A stretch of 64,000 bases of DNA from Emydura subglobosa. Lineage: Eukaryota > Chordata > Testudines > Chelidae. A program made the position numbers and the translations under genes. The DNA lies in the NCBI GenBank assembly GCA_007922225.1, contig ML679956.1, positions 18,697,049-18,761,048 on the forward strand. Reading direction: 5' to 3'. The notes under the pieces are model-generated. The model did no database searches and was not told the DNA's origin. It worked only from the letters and a program-made list of their open reading frames with translations. This document shows, in pieces, positions 22,995 to 33,719 of the stretch; position 1 is the stretch's first letter; each line of letters begins with the position of its first letter.

Positions 22995-24780
22995 TTCTTT
23001 TGGCACCAAGAGAGAGGTGGACTGCAGGTGGTACATCAGGCTGGGACAGAGGTAGCAATGAACTTGACCTCAAAAGTAAGGTAGGAAGTGGGAAAGGATA
23101 AAGAATTGCAGTGTTTCATTAGAATCAACCAGAACAGTCCCATGAAACAAAGACAATCCTGGTAAATGGGGACAGCTGGTCACCTTGCAATTGTATGACA
23201 GTTTTAGGTGATCCAAAAACTAAACAATATGTCCCAGTAATTATATATATGGTAATATTGCAATATTTATTCAGTTGTGAGTGAAGCATTCATGTAGCAA
23301 ATATGTAAGGGAAGTGAGAGGCTTGTCACACATGAGCTTTCAGGCTGTAGAATATCACCTAACCTGCTATTACTTTCTTCTAAGTGTTGGAATGACCCAG
23401 CCTATGTATGACTTTACCTCCATGCATGAATCATTCCAGAAAATGCTGCCATTTTATCTCACTTTTCGATAAGCAGTGCATTGTGCTCAGTCACATATGA
23501 TGCAAAACAATGAGGGAGGGGGGACCTATATCCCAGAACTATGAAGTTTAAACGTTTCAAATGAACTGTCAAATATACTGTAGTTCTCAGTTAAGAATAA
23601 CAGAAAATAGGCAAGGTTCTGCATACCATCCCTATTCAGCAAAGCATTTCAGCATATCATTGTGTCCTATTGACTTTATTGTTTACGGTTAAGCATGTGC
23701 ATTTAAGGGATGCAGTTGAGAATATGGTCAAATGCTTTGCTGAGTCAGAGCCTTAGAGATGAAAAAGATTTTGTTGTGTTTTGTTAGCTGATATTAATCA
23801 TCCTTTTGCCAGTGCAAAGATTGTTGTCTAAATAATATTATTTATATCTAAAGATGCTTCTTACATTTTGAAATGGCAGAGTACTGATGCAAGGATGATA
23901 GACACATGAATAATACCGGACCAAGATGATATCTCTCAGATCAAAATAGTTCATTCATGTCTCCTTGAATTTATGCACTGGTTTATGGCTTTAGAGTGCA
24001 GGAGGGAACATAATGTTCCTCAGTGCTAAATTTTTACATTTTGATCTCTGATTTAGCTGATAGACATGAAAAGCAACAAATGTAGCCTGATTGATACCTA
24101 GAAACTAAACTGCAGCACCTATTGAAGAAAGCAAGTTATTCTAGCTAAAGTCAGCATTAATTTACGCTCAAAATTTACCCTCCAGATTCACATTTTTCTA
24201 AGGTGTGACAAGATGGGTTTGTTTTTGTGTTGATTCTCCCGTTATTTGGTGATACTACACTCTTGTGGAACCATTTTTTAAATATATGCCAGCGGAGGAT
24301 GTGGAGCTAGAGGCTTGACCATTTGGAGGACAGGAACATATTAAATGATTCTCAGTTAGGTAGGAAGGCAGCTATCAGCCCTTTATATAATGCAGGCAAA
24401 TTCTGGAGATACTCAGCACAGTATCATCTGGCCCTAAGCATCTGATTTTTTTTTTTTTTAAAGGCATCAACCGAGACTCCAGTTTTGCATATTTGCAAAG
24501 GTGCAAATTTGTGCCTACCCACATATTACTGCCCATGAAAGGATACCACACAAACTTGTATCCTGATAGAACCCCCTTAAGGTAGGGAAATACTATTACC
24601 ATCATTTTTAGGCTTGGCAGAATTCCGTGTTTATTGTTATGTAATTTCAATGAACAATAGTCATTTTTATTTTTTATTTTTTTTAACTTTTAACTATTAA
24701 TTTTCACAATTGCAGGAAATTAAGGACAGGGATTGGGGGAGGTTAGGGCTGAGGTTGGGGTTAGGGCAGTGCTGAAACTA
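22995..24780. other. Mostly unassigned sequence
   Basis: Apart from the foldback at 23613-23754 I see no gene or repeat. Near 24740 two TTAGGG words occur by chance in G-rich sequence. Confidence 0.45.
23613..23754. repeat. Small foldback (MITE-like) repeat
   Basis: 'aaggttctg...cctattcagcaaagcattt' on the left is mirrored by 'aaatgctttgctgagtcagagcctt' on the right. CAGCAAAGCATTT is exact, and the outer AAGG...CCTT also fits. The centre has a GTTTACGGTTAAGCATGTGC phrase common to this kind of turtle element. Confidence 0.5.
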
Positions 24781-24939
24781 GGGCTTCAAGGGGGCTCTCT
24801 GTTTGGTTGCGAGGCCTGAGCCACCCAGGAGCCTGAGTCTGTAGATTTTGGCACACAGACATACCCGTAAAGTAGGGAGAGAAGGGATTATTAGATCAGC
24901 GAGGCTGAGTTCCTGAAATGGCAGGGCATTGATTAGGTG

Positions 24940-25330
24940 AGATGCACCGGGCGGATCCGAGCAGATGATCCACACCCATGCTGCAGAGGAAGACGGAAAA
25001 CCTCCAAGGGCCCTGCCAATCTGATGGGGGCAAAATTCCTTCCCGGCCTCAAATCTGACAATCAGCTTGACCCTGAGCATGTGAGCAAGAGCCACCAGAC
25101 AGGCATGTGTGAAAGAATATTCTCTATATGGTCTCAGAGCACTGGTCCAAGATGTCCTATGTCCCGTCGCTGGCTGTGATCAATCTTTGATACTTCAGAG
25201 AAAAATTGGGTGGGGGGGAAGGGCAGGAAATCCCAGAATACATTGTCTATTTGTGCACTGGGGAACACAATTTCTTCCTGATCCCTGCAGGTTGACCAGC
25301 TGAAGCCTTGAAGCATGACATTTTATTACA
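24940..25330 (+). mobile_element. CR1-type LINE 3' region fragment
   Basis: 'gcagaggaagacggaaaacctccaagggccctgccaatctg', 'gggcaaaattccttcccggcctc', 'gacaatcagcttgaccctgagcatgtgagcaag' and 'agccaccagacagg' follow the order of a CR1 3' untranslated region I recognise from sauropsids. It is non-coding. The boundaries are approximate, and 24785-24940 may belong to it. Confidence 0.55.
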
Positions 25331-25334
25331 GGCA

Positions 25335-25790
25335 TATTATAGGCAGAGCTGCAGGTGTTATGAGCATGTTGAGGGCAATGCAGGCAATCCTGTTCTCCCT
25401 GTGTTTCATGAACTAAGGGGATGAACAGGAGATTGATAGATTCCAAGGCCACCACAGTTATCCAGCCCAAACCTGTCCCCCCACCTCCACATACAGTTAC
25501 ATTCTGCATAGTGAATATAGAACCAATACAGAGAAATATAAACTAAATAAAAAATAAAAGCTAAATAAATCAACTCAAAGTCCTTGTTTTTGTGGGTCAG
25601 GATTGATTAGCATCAACCAGTGCAGTAGCATGGGCAGCCCATCATGAAAAATTCTGACCAGGATATATATTGAATTTGATGCCTGGTTTGAATATTGAAA
25701 ATAAGCTCATTTGCAATGATTTTGCCCAGATAAAATCACTCTAAACTCAGGTTTCATGCTGCAATATTCACCTCCCCACATTACATGTAT
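25335..25790. other. Unassigned sequence
   Basis: No gene or repeat recognised. Confidence 0.45.
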
Positions 25791-25793
25791 CTT

Positions 25794-25937
25794 AGGCCTC
25801 AATTCTGCAAATGCTTAAAGATGGTGCTTAATCACTAAGTACATGACTAGACCCATTAAGGTTGCATTTAATTAATTGTGACTACTCTGATGTTTTAAAG
25901 TAAAATAGGTGCTTAAGTGTTTGCAGGATCAGTGCCT
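25794..25937. repeat. Foldback MITE, 144 bp
   Basis: AGGCCTCAATTCTGCAAATGCTTAA on the left is mirrored by TTAAGTGTTTGCAGGATCAGTGCCT on the right, about 19 of 25 positions inverted. The centre reads 'agtacatgactagacccattaaggttg', typical of this dispersed palindromic element. Confidence 0.6.
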
Positions 25938-26164
25938 CACTCTTCCCCTAGCATGGACTAGTATTACTGAATATGGGAAAAGTTCATTCATTTGCATTGT
26001 TCCTTCATGTAATTTTGGTAAAATAACAAGAAATATAAATGTCAATACAGTTGTGAACTCCTATAGGTTGATAAGTTGCAGTGATATCACAATATCACAT
26101 ATATTATGGGAGAAGAGATTTCTGTAGGACCCAAAACACTATTAATGCTCAAGGACTGCCCAAA

Positions 26165-26450
26165 CCCAGGCATTCAAAAATCATGAGTCAAGCCCACAAA
26201 AATCATGAGATTTGCTTAAAAATAATGATACTCTTTAAAAATAATTAATTTGGAGGGATAGTGTTTTTTTGCTTTTCACCTTTTGGAGGGTGCAGTTTTC
26301 TCCACCACCATGAGGACTAGAAACTTCTGAATTTATAAATAAAAGCTGAGCTCCTTATGTATTCACATGACTCCAGGAGCTGGGGATTTAAGAAATACAT
26401 CAAATATCATGAGACTCACAATCAGATCAGTAGAGTTGGTAACACTGCTT
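26165..26450 (-). repeat. Dispersed DNA-element copy (CAGTGTTACCAAC type)
   Basis: The minus strand starts 'cagtgttaccaactctactg' at 26450 and reads through 'gtgagtctcatgatatttgatg' to repeated 'aaatctcatgatttttgtggg' near 26190. The copy at 43618-43810 starts 'cagtattgccagcccta' on the plus strand and shares the 'tcatgatattggctcaaaaatcat' theme. It is a known kind of sauropsid short interspersed DNA element, but I cannot name the family. Confidence 0.5.
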
Positions 26451-26459
26451 CAACGCTGC

Positions 26460-27320
26460 TTCACAAAAACTACCTAATGTGTAACCATCACGCCCCTTAG
26501 AGATCAGTTAGTATTATGGCCCTCTTAGGGCACCAGAAAGGGTTACAGAACTATGACCAAAATAACTTAGTAGTAAGTGACAGAACCAGAAAGAGTACCT
26601 ATGAGTCCTGACTCACAATTTCCCTGCTCTTCCCACCAAACAACATTTCTTCCCGTAATGGAGCTAGCAAGAAGTTAAGTCCCAAGATCACACAATTCCT
26701 TCTGCACAGTAAGTTACACATATCTACCACAAGGGAAGGGGGTAGTATATTTTAAAAATATATTAGGTGATCATGTCAGTACTTTCAGTTCTATGTTTTA
26801 TTTCTTTCTTTCTTATGGTTCTGCTTCTCTAGTTTATATAGTAAACATTTGTTTCAGACTCACACGTGGGAACAGTTCTGAAACCTTCATAAAGTGATTT
26901 TTTCCCAGAAAATTCAATCATTGGCTTTTGCAATCTTTACATCTGTATCTTGCCACAGAGTATTATCTCAACTTGTGATTTGTCTCATTAAATATCAAAT
27001 TAGCTGCTTGTTGTGGTTCTAGAAGGCAACAAAAAGTAGTTGGTTGTATTTGATTAGACCATAAAACTGATGTTTGCTCAATCGTCATGCTACTCTGTTC
27101 CTGAGTTATACAGAGACCAAAATCCCATAAAATGAATAAACTGTAAAATGGAATTAATGACAATGCAGTAAAATCCAAGTGCAAGAAATAAGCCCAAATA
27201 TAGGAAATCAATTTAAAATAACTATGCCAAATTATAAGAAAATCCCTCAAGTAATGAAAACGGACCCAACAGCCCAGACATGTTATAAAGTTATCGTCTG
27301 AGCCAAGAACAACTCCTAAG
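26460..27320. other. Mostly unassigned sequence, possible MIR relic at 26505-26640
   Basis: The passage 'tatggccctcttagggcaccagaaag', then 'agtaagtgacagaacc' and 'gagtcctgactcac', loosely follows MIR order. The rest is unassigned. Confidence 0.3.
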
Positions 27321-27324
27321 TATG

Positions 27325-27532
27325 TTTATTAATAATAACAGTACTTAGCACTTCATTTATAGATCTACATAGATTGCTTTAGGAATGTAGGGGTGAGCAT
27401 TATTAACCTCACTTTCCAGATGTGGAAACTGAGATGCAGTAAGGATAAGTGACTTCCCAAAAACACAAGAAGTAAAAGGCAGAGCTGGTCTCCTGGGTCC
27501 CAGTCCAGTTCCCTACTTCCTGGGCTGTCACT
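27325..27532 (+). repeat. MIR-like SINE relic
   Basis: 'aataataacagtacttagcactt', 'gagcattattaacctcactttccagatgtggaaactgagatgcag', 'gtgacttcccaaaaacacaag' and 'ggcagagctggtctcctgggtcccag' follow the MIR core and tail order closely. Confidence 0.7.
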
Positions 27533-27639
27533 GGTCTTCCTCTAAACTTTATTTGTGCAGTGTCCTGGTTTTGTTTCTCTACATGTTACAGAAATGGACA
27601 GGGGGAAATACGAGCTAGGTCCCTATATTAAAACTTATT

Positions 27640-28690
27640 AAACTGGCTAATTCCAAAGTAGCAGGAATTTGTGATCTCCTTCTGTCCATTGAAGGGGAGG
27701 ATGGCCATCCTATACTTGGCATCTGTCTGTGGCATTCAGTACTCCTGACCATGATACACTACAGTCCTATTTCCAAGAAGTTATGGATATCATCTGGAAA
27801 GGACTGAAATGGTTCTGATCCTTTCTTTTGGGATGCTACCCGATAAAGATGTTGGGTAATTGTCCCTCCACTCCCAGAGTCATCCTCTATGGAGTCTCTC
27901 CTCACTTATCTCCACTGTCCTTTTTAACATCTATATGAAGCTGTTGGGGGAAATTGTGAGAGGCCTTAGTCTCTAATGCCATCAGTATGCTGATTGTATC
28001 CAGCTCTATATCTCCTTCACCTCTGATGCAAATAGCACCATCTCTGTCACAATTTTCTGAGTGCCTGGCTGAAATTAGCACCTGCATGAAGGACAACTGG
28101 CTGAAGCTGAATGTTGGTTAGGTGGAGGAGATGTCAGCTGGAAGAGAGAAACACTTGGAAAAAGTAGAAACTTATACCACATCACCTTGTATCCTAGGGA
28201 GTGAGTCTTCCCCATATCGTCAAAATGCCCTGGGGTTCTCACTGGTGCAGGATGGTCACGTTTTTTCCCACCTGAGAGAAGCTAGACTGCACCCATCCTG
28301 TCTGTGGATGACTTGGGCTTGGTGATCTACGTCTTTGTGACTTCAAGGGTTGATTAATCCGATCAGTTTTCATAGGTTTGAACTTCAGATGCAGCACCAG
28401 TCACTGAAAGCATGTCCCTCTAATGCATGTCTCACTGCAGTGGCTTCCCTATAGAACACTAGGTCAAATTCCATGTCTCATTCCTGACTTTCAAGCTTCT
28501 GGGTGTAAGTGTTCCAGGCACCTTAGAGAATGCCCCTCTCTCTCTCTGATTACTGTCTTCCTCAGCAGCTACATTCCTCAGGCATTTATGGAAGTATCAC
28601 GTTAATGAGAGCAAGACATTTTTTCAATAATAGAGCCAGGACTTCGGAACCTGGTGTCGGAGGAGATTAGAGTGACCACAGATCTGACTG
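27640..28690 (+). pseudogene. L2-type LINE relic: reverse transcriptase C-terminal half and 3' end
   Basis: Translated piecewise on the plus strand, this shows the L2-clade order. It begins with a motif-A region like 'DLSVAFSTPDHD' (about 27705-27760). 'LGNCPSTPRVILYGV', then 'FNIYMKLLGE'-like sequence, follows at 27855-27950. 'HQYADCIQLYISF' near 27985 is motif C, with YADD changed to YADC. 'CMKDNWLKLN', 'HLREARLHP' and 'DLGLVIYVFVTSRVD' (about 28308-28355) come next, and 'LQWLP' near 28436. The second catalytic Asp is therefore lost, and the frame changes many times. The element is ancient and inactive. L2 against a sister CR1-group clade cannot be settled by eye. Confidence 0.7.
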
Positions 28691-28699
28691 TCTTCAGAA

Positions 28700-29165
28700 T
28701 GATGTGTGAAATTCAAGTCTCCAATTTAGCATCAGCACAGGCATAACTAAAAAGAGAGAAGGATACAAAGATGAGGGCAAAAATGAAGTAAAAGCAAGAA
28801 CAACAATTAGTAGGAGAGGGGAGAGAGGAAAGAAAGAAGTAAGTTGAAAAACAAATACATTGCCCTGCCCACTATTTCAGGAGAAGTCAGTTATACCACT
28901 AGCCTGTTGTGACTGTAGTTATTTACTCTTTGGGAAGCACTCAGACATTATGGTGATGAGCACTGTTATAAAAATCTGCAGAGACAGATAGAGGGTTTAC
29001 AGGATTCCCAGGTGTTCTGTAGCGTGAGCTGTGGCAGGCTGGAAGCCGTGCCTGTAGTTGCTGGTAAAAGACGTTTGGTCAGGACTCTAGGGAGGAAGTA
29101 GTTGAAGCTGGGAAGGGGAGAAACAAGCATATTGCTGGTGAAGTGGGGAGAGCAGGGGAGCCTCA
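28700..29165. other. Unassigned sequence
   Basis: No gene or repeat recognised. It lies between two LINE relics and may be part of one of them. Confidence 0.4.
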
Positions 29166-29239
29166 GGGATGTGACTGGCAACTCTGGGTAGCATGGGGCT
29201 TTCCCCTCAAGCTCTTCTTATTGTCTCCTTCCTCTACCA

Positions 29240-30030
29240 CCATGGTGAACACCATCATCCTCCCAGACACTCAGGACTTAGCCCTCTCTCTCTGCCCAAA
29301 TATACGGACTGTGTCCAAATCTTGCTACTTCTGCCTATGCAACATTTTACATATTTGGCCTTTTCAGTCTATCCAGGCCGCCCCAGATCACATTCATGCC
29401 CTCTTTGCACTATGACTGGAATCTCCTCCTCTCTAGACTTGACACCAGCCACACTGTCCCACTCAAATGCATTTAAAACATAAGCCTCCTGGCTTTTCAC
29501 TCCAGTCACATCTTGGCATCCCTTCACTGGCTCCCTTCCCCCGCCCCATCAAACACCTGAACATTGTCTTTGCTTTTAAGATCTTACATCATCTAATGTC
29601 ACCCTGTTTTACAGATCTATCAGTTTAGTGAGCTTTCAATGCCTGCCAAATATGGCAGACAGCCTCAGTTGCCTGTTTATCTGCTTCTTCCACAGGTACC
29701 TCCATGCTTTCTCCAAGGGCTCCTCATCAAAATTCATAAATTCATTTCCTTTAAAGTCCCTCCTTCACACACCCCTCTGTGGTGATGTCTACAAATCATC
29801 TTTGCTTGGCATTGTTTAAGCAAGCAGTGTTCTGAGAGTTCTACTTTTATGCTATGCTGTTTGTTTTATTGTTAATTCATCATCTCAACTGCACCTGCAC
29901 TCATCTGTCTCATCCACCCCTTGTGCCCTGTCTGAGACCATCATCTTTGTTAATTGTTTGTACAATGCTTAGCATAATGGAGCTGTGATCATTGAATGAT
30001 GTTCCTAGATGCTGCCGTAATACTAAAAAT
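29240..30030 (+). mobile_element. LINE 3' region relic (L2-like), second family
   Basis: 'tcccttcactggctccc' (29518-29535) encodes the 'LHWLP' block found near the end of L2-like reverse transcriptases. It is followed by 'tttgcttttaagatcttacatcat' (the FKALH-like block). The 3' untranslated part 'ccctccttcacacacccctctgtggtgatgtctacaa' leads to the end 'tgtacaatgcttagcataatggagctgtg...gatgctgccgtaatac'. This order matches a sauropsid LINE 3' end as I remember it. Frames are broken. Confidence 0.55.
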
Positions 30031-30204
30031 AATCCTAATTAATTCCCACTTGGAGACACAACCTAACAGAAAACTTTTAAGGAAGCCAGAGAAATGCAGA
30101 GGAGGTTGGTGGAGTCTTTCTGGAACTGGGAGGGAAAAGGAGACCAGGAAAGGAAAGTATAGGGCCCCAGTACTGAATGTGGGTGAGGAAGAGCATTAGA
30201 TCAA

Positions 30205-30305
30205 GCCCCATATGACTTGCTCAAGATCACATAGGAAATTTGCAGCAGAGCCAGGAATTTAACTTAGATTTCTAGAATCTTATTCCAGTAATTTAATGAC
30301 AAGAT
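30205..30305 (+). repeat. MIR-like SINE 3' part
   Basis: 'gacttgctcaagatcacataggaaatttgcagcagagccaggaatttaa' is the MIR core end and tail. Confidence 0.5.
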
Positions 30306-30309
30306 CATT

Positions 30310-31195
30310 CTTCCTCCTTCTTGGTGTCTTCTTGCTGCTCTATCCCTGTCTCATATGCTCTCTCCTCTCCCTGATTTGTCACCTATACCCACTCTGTCTC
30401 CCATTCTCATTTGTATCATTCTGCAGTATCTCTTCCTCCTCTCTGCACCAGTTCTGTCCTTTTGTGCAGGCACTCCTCAAGTGTATGCAGTGATCAGATA
30501 CTGTAGTGAGTGGCACTACAGAAAAAGAAAAGAGAGAAGGATGGTAAAGTAAATTCCTCAGGTATCCCGCTAGATGAAGCATGGATTTGTTTCTGCTAGT
30601 CAGGAAGAAATAGGCATGAATGTGGTGGCAGAAGTCTGGCAGCATCAAAATGCAGCAATGTGCACCAAGATCCATGAGCCACATATTTTCATGGTAATTA
30701 ACACAGTTTTCAGTGACAGCAGAAGGGCGCTGAATGCATTATATATATATATATATATATATATATAACCAGCAGAAGGATTTTAGTGTGATTTAGTTTT
30801 AGTATGATTTTCCTAATGTAAAGTAATTTGATTACTGGAAATACATTTATTTAATGAATTCAGCAAACATTCATGGTTTCATTTTCTTTTTTCTTTTTAA
30901 AGAACAAAGAAGACAATGTCTTAAAGTTAAGTGAGTCTTAGAATGTGGTAATATTAATGAGACCTCTGATCCTAGTCAATGTAGGAGACTCAGCAAACCA
31001 GGTTTGTTGGCCTTCATGCTTATGGCCATACAGATTCGTGTCTCTGATACATAGCTCTCCTTGGAGTACAGATGAGGACTCGGAACTCTGGATGGAACAT
31101 ATTTTCTGATGTTCCAGTGATCATTACCAGTTTCCTGACTTGATTCAGTATTAAGGGCAAGATTTTCTTTTCCAGTTCACACTAGAGCTCTCCAG
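30310..31195. other. Unassigned sequence with an (AT)n run
   Basis: No gene recognised. A pyrimidine-rich stretch covers 30300-30470, and an (AT)n microsatellite of about 27 nt lies at 30741-30767. Confidence 0.45.
30741..30767. repeat. (AT)n microsatellite
   Basis: About 13 uninterrupted AT dinucleotides, read directly. Confidence 0.9.
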
Positions 31196-31199
31196 TGTA

Positions 31200-31250
31200 T
31201 ATAACAGTAATAATAATAATACTTAGCACTTATATAATGCCTTCCATTGG
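31200..31250 (+). repeat. MIR-like SINE fragment
   Basis: 'aacagtaataataataatacttagcacttatataatgcc' is the characteristic MIR 3'-core start. Only about 50 bp are present. Confidence 0.45.
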
Positions 31251-31305
31251 GGTAAAATGATGAAAACACAGAAAAAAGTTCAAAGTTTCATTGACAGATT
31301 TAGGC

Positions 31306-31520
31306 TACATCTACACGAGAAACGCTACAGTGGTGCTTTCCTGTCGGTTTAATTATTCCTCCTCTCACAAGAGGCGATAGCTATGTCAGTGGGAGAATCC
31401 ATCTGTAGCGCCATCTACACCAGCGCTTAGGTCAGTATAACTTACGTCGCTCAGGGATATGGATTATTCAAACTCCTGAGTGAGGTAAATTATATTGAAG
31501 TACATTTTGTATGGACAAGG
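31306..31520 (+). mobile_element. Harbinger-like MITE copy (GGCTACATCTACAC type)
   Basis: The left end TTAGGCTACATCTACACG and the internal 'gcgatagctatgtcagtgggagaat...gtagcgccatctacacc', then 'cttacgtcgctcaggg', repeat the pattern of copies at 32618-32840 and, inverted, 47945-48178. The TTA before the terminus fits a 3-bp TTA/TAA target. The right end is poorly preserved. Confidence 0.5.
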
Positions 31521-31524
31521 GATT

Positions 31525-32200
31525 AGATAATGATTGTCTGCAAAACTCTATAATTAAAGAAGTTTATCCTGACTTGGATTTGACATTGTTTGAAACTGTT
31601 ACTATTTCTTTCTCATATTTGATATCTGAACAAATTATCATTTTGATTTGGTCATCAAGTCTTTTTAATAATTAATATCAAGTGTGTAGTTCTTTGGCTA
31701 TTACATTCCAAGCCTCTCTTTGAGGAATTTCTGAACAGCGAAACCTCAAAGGGGTTCCTTGGTGCTGAAGATTATAATCCTCAGAGGACTTAAGAAACCT
31801 TAATTGATAATTTGCTGTCAGTCTCTGCATGGACTTCCATTGACCTCAACAAGAGTAGAATATGCAACAGAGATCCACACTGTAGATAAGAAATTATCTT
31901 ATTTTGATTGTCTAATAAAAGGCATCTTGAGAGCACAGAGACAAAACAACCTAAATTAACCAAGCAGGCATAAACCTGAGGTGTGTTCCCCTATAGGTAG
32001 GTGAGAGAAGCTGGGAGATTGAATCAGAAGCAGTGGAGGTTGAATCAGAAGCTGGAACACCACTGGCATGCTTCTTGGGAGGGGAAAGAGAGCGTGTCAG
32101 AACTTCCCCACTTTTGTGCAGGCTCCTCTTGCATACAGATTAAGATGAACATGGTAGGCGAGGAGGGATGTGCTTACTTCATAGCCTGAGTAATGGCAGT
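31525..32200. other. Unassigned sequence
   Basis: No gene or repeat recognised. Confidence 0.45.
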
Positions 32201-32211
32201 ATAGCCTAGAT

Positions 32212-32409
32212 CAGGGGTTCTCAAACTTTTTTTGCTGGGACCCTCTTTGAAAATATTTTAGGCTGTGACGACTCCCCCCAAAAAAGGTTATGATCCTCCC
32301 CATACCGTGCCATCCTTATCGGCATGCACGGGGGCTGAGAGCTCACAACTGCCCCAGAATAACCTCATGGCCCCCTGAGAGGTCACGACCCACGGTTTGA
32401 GAACCCCTG
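32212..32409. mobile_element. Non-autonomous hAT-type DNA transposon, 198 bp, intact TSD
   Basis: A perfect 8-bp target duplication, GCCTAGAT, lies at 32204-32211 and 32410-32417. The termini are inverted: CAGGGGTTCTCAAACTTTTT and ...GTTTGAGAACCCCTG. The interior is C-rich and non-coding. Well-preserved ends suggest a relatively recent insertion. Confidence 0.92.
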
Positions 32410-32617
32410 GCCTAGATCCTCATGGTGTTAGCACTCAATAATGATATTGCATTTTATTAAATGAAAGCCAGAGGCCAAATATTGCGCTTGTCATTTTGAT
32501 TATGAGACTAATGGGCTGATTGGCATATGAATCCTTAGCACCTTAGGCTTGGAATGTCTAATGTCCAACTCATTACTGATAACTTGAATGTCTGAGGGCT
32601 TTGTAATGCTACAGCAA

Positions 32618-32840
32618 CAAAGCTGCACTGTTGTAGGTAATCCTGTTGCCGCAGGCAATTCCCCTTTGCTCCCCCAAGAAGCGGTAGCTAGGTTGATGGA
32701 AGAATTCTTCCATCAACCTAGTGCTGTCTATGCTGGGGGTTAGGTTGGTTTAACTATGCTGCTCAGGAGTATGGATTTTTCACACCTCTGAATGACATAG
32801 TTAAGCCAACTTAATTTTCTAGTGAAGATATAACTCTTTT
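32618..32840. mobile_element. MITE copy with a perfect 34-bp palindrome
   Basis: It has the same internal order as the element at 31306: 'gctgcactgttgtagg', 'gcggtagctaggttgatgg', 'ggttaggttggtttaactatgctgctcagg', 'tttttcacacctctgaatgacatagtt'. A perfect palindrome at 32688-32721 is centred on GAATTC. Confidence 0.5.
32688..32721. repeat. Perfect 34-bp palindrome
   Basis: The half-site CTAGGTTGATGGAAGAA is followed directly by its exact reverse complement, with no spacer. It could extrude as a hairpin in single-stranded DNA. It lies inside the MITE at 32618-32840. Confidence 0.9.
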
Positions 32841-33190
32841 TTTAACCTTCCATTCATACTAATTCTTTAAATAAAGTTGATGGACAAAGTAAGCTGGACA
32901 TGCTTATGTTGAGCAAAAACTTGTATATCATCCTTAAGCTTTTAGGTTATTTAAAACTTTTAGTGTGACCGATATATATACGTATAACTTTTTCCCTTTC
33001 CTTTTTTCCCATGTGTCAGACCCTCACCACTTATTTTCCTTATTTGACTTTCAAGTAGTGTGGGCTTTATTATAAAGCTTTTTTTGTGTTTATTTTATTT
33101 TATTTTATTATATTTTTTATTATACGACAACTTAGATTTACTCTTGTGGGGGAAACATTATAGAATTCTTTATAGAACTTGGGGAGGAGG

Positions 33191-33610
33191 GGCTACTCAG
33201 GGAGAACACAGGGTTAAAAAGTCTGCTTCTCAGTGACCAGAAGAACTAGGGAACAGGGGCAGCTAACGGGAGTTCTGAGAGGGAGTTCTCCAGTTGAAGG
33301 AGGAGCGCCTACATGAGTTTGTTGTTGCTAGCGTGTGTGTGTTTATGGTGTGTTTGCTGCTTGGCTGAAGTATATCCTGTGGTCTGTTTGTTTGGCTGTG
33401 TGCTGAGCCTAGCACCCTGCTAGGCAAGGCTGAGAGCTTCTTAACAAGGCTTTGATCCCCAAGCCCTTTAGCACCCGTCCACCCTTAACCGGGGACAGGG
33501 CTAATCAGGGAGAATAAGGGTTTAAAAAGCCCACTCCTAAGTGACCAGAGGAGCGAGCAAACAGGAGAGGTTTTTTTTTGCAAGGGAGTTTAGTGGGAGA
33601 GTGGGGCGGG
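33191..33610 (+). repeat. Direct repeat in the CR1 5' region, 308-bp offset
   Basis: 'ctactcagggagaaca...ttaaaaag...gtgaccagaagaac' from 33193 recurs as 'ctaatcagggagaata...ttaaaaag...gtgaccagaggagc' from 33501. Both anchor words keep an offset of 308 bp. The 5' region therefore holds about 1.3 units of a promoter-proximal repeat, like the monomer arrays of some LINE promoters. Confidence 0.7.
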
Positions 33611-33719
33611 GTGCTAAATACACTTCAATAACATTCTTTAAACTTAAGGCAATAAACACCCGGCAATGAAAACAAAACAACAATAAAGAGAGAGAGCTGC
33701 AGGAGTTAAAAGAGAATGC

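Noticed and set aside
24735..24770. TTAGGG words suggesting interstitial telomere repeat
   Set aside because: Only two separated TTAGGG words in a G-rich stretch; no tandem array.
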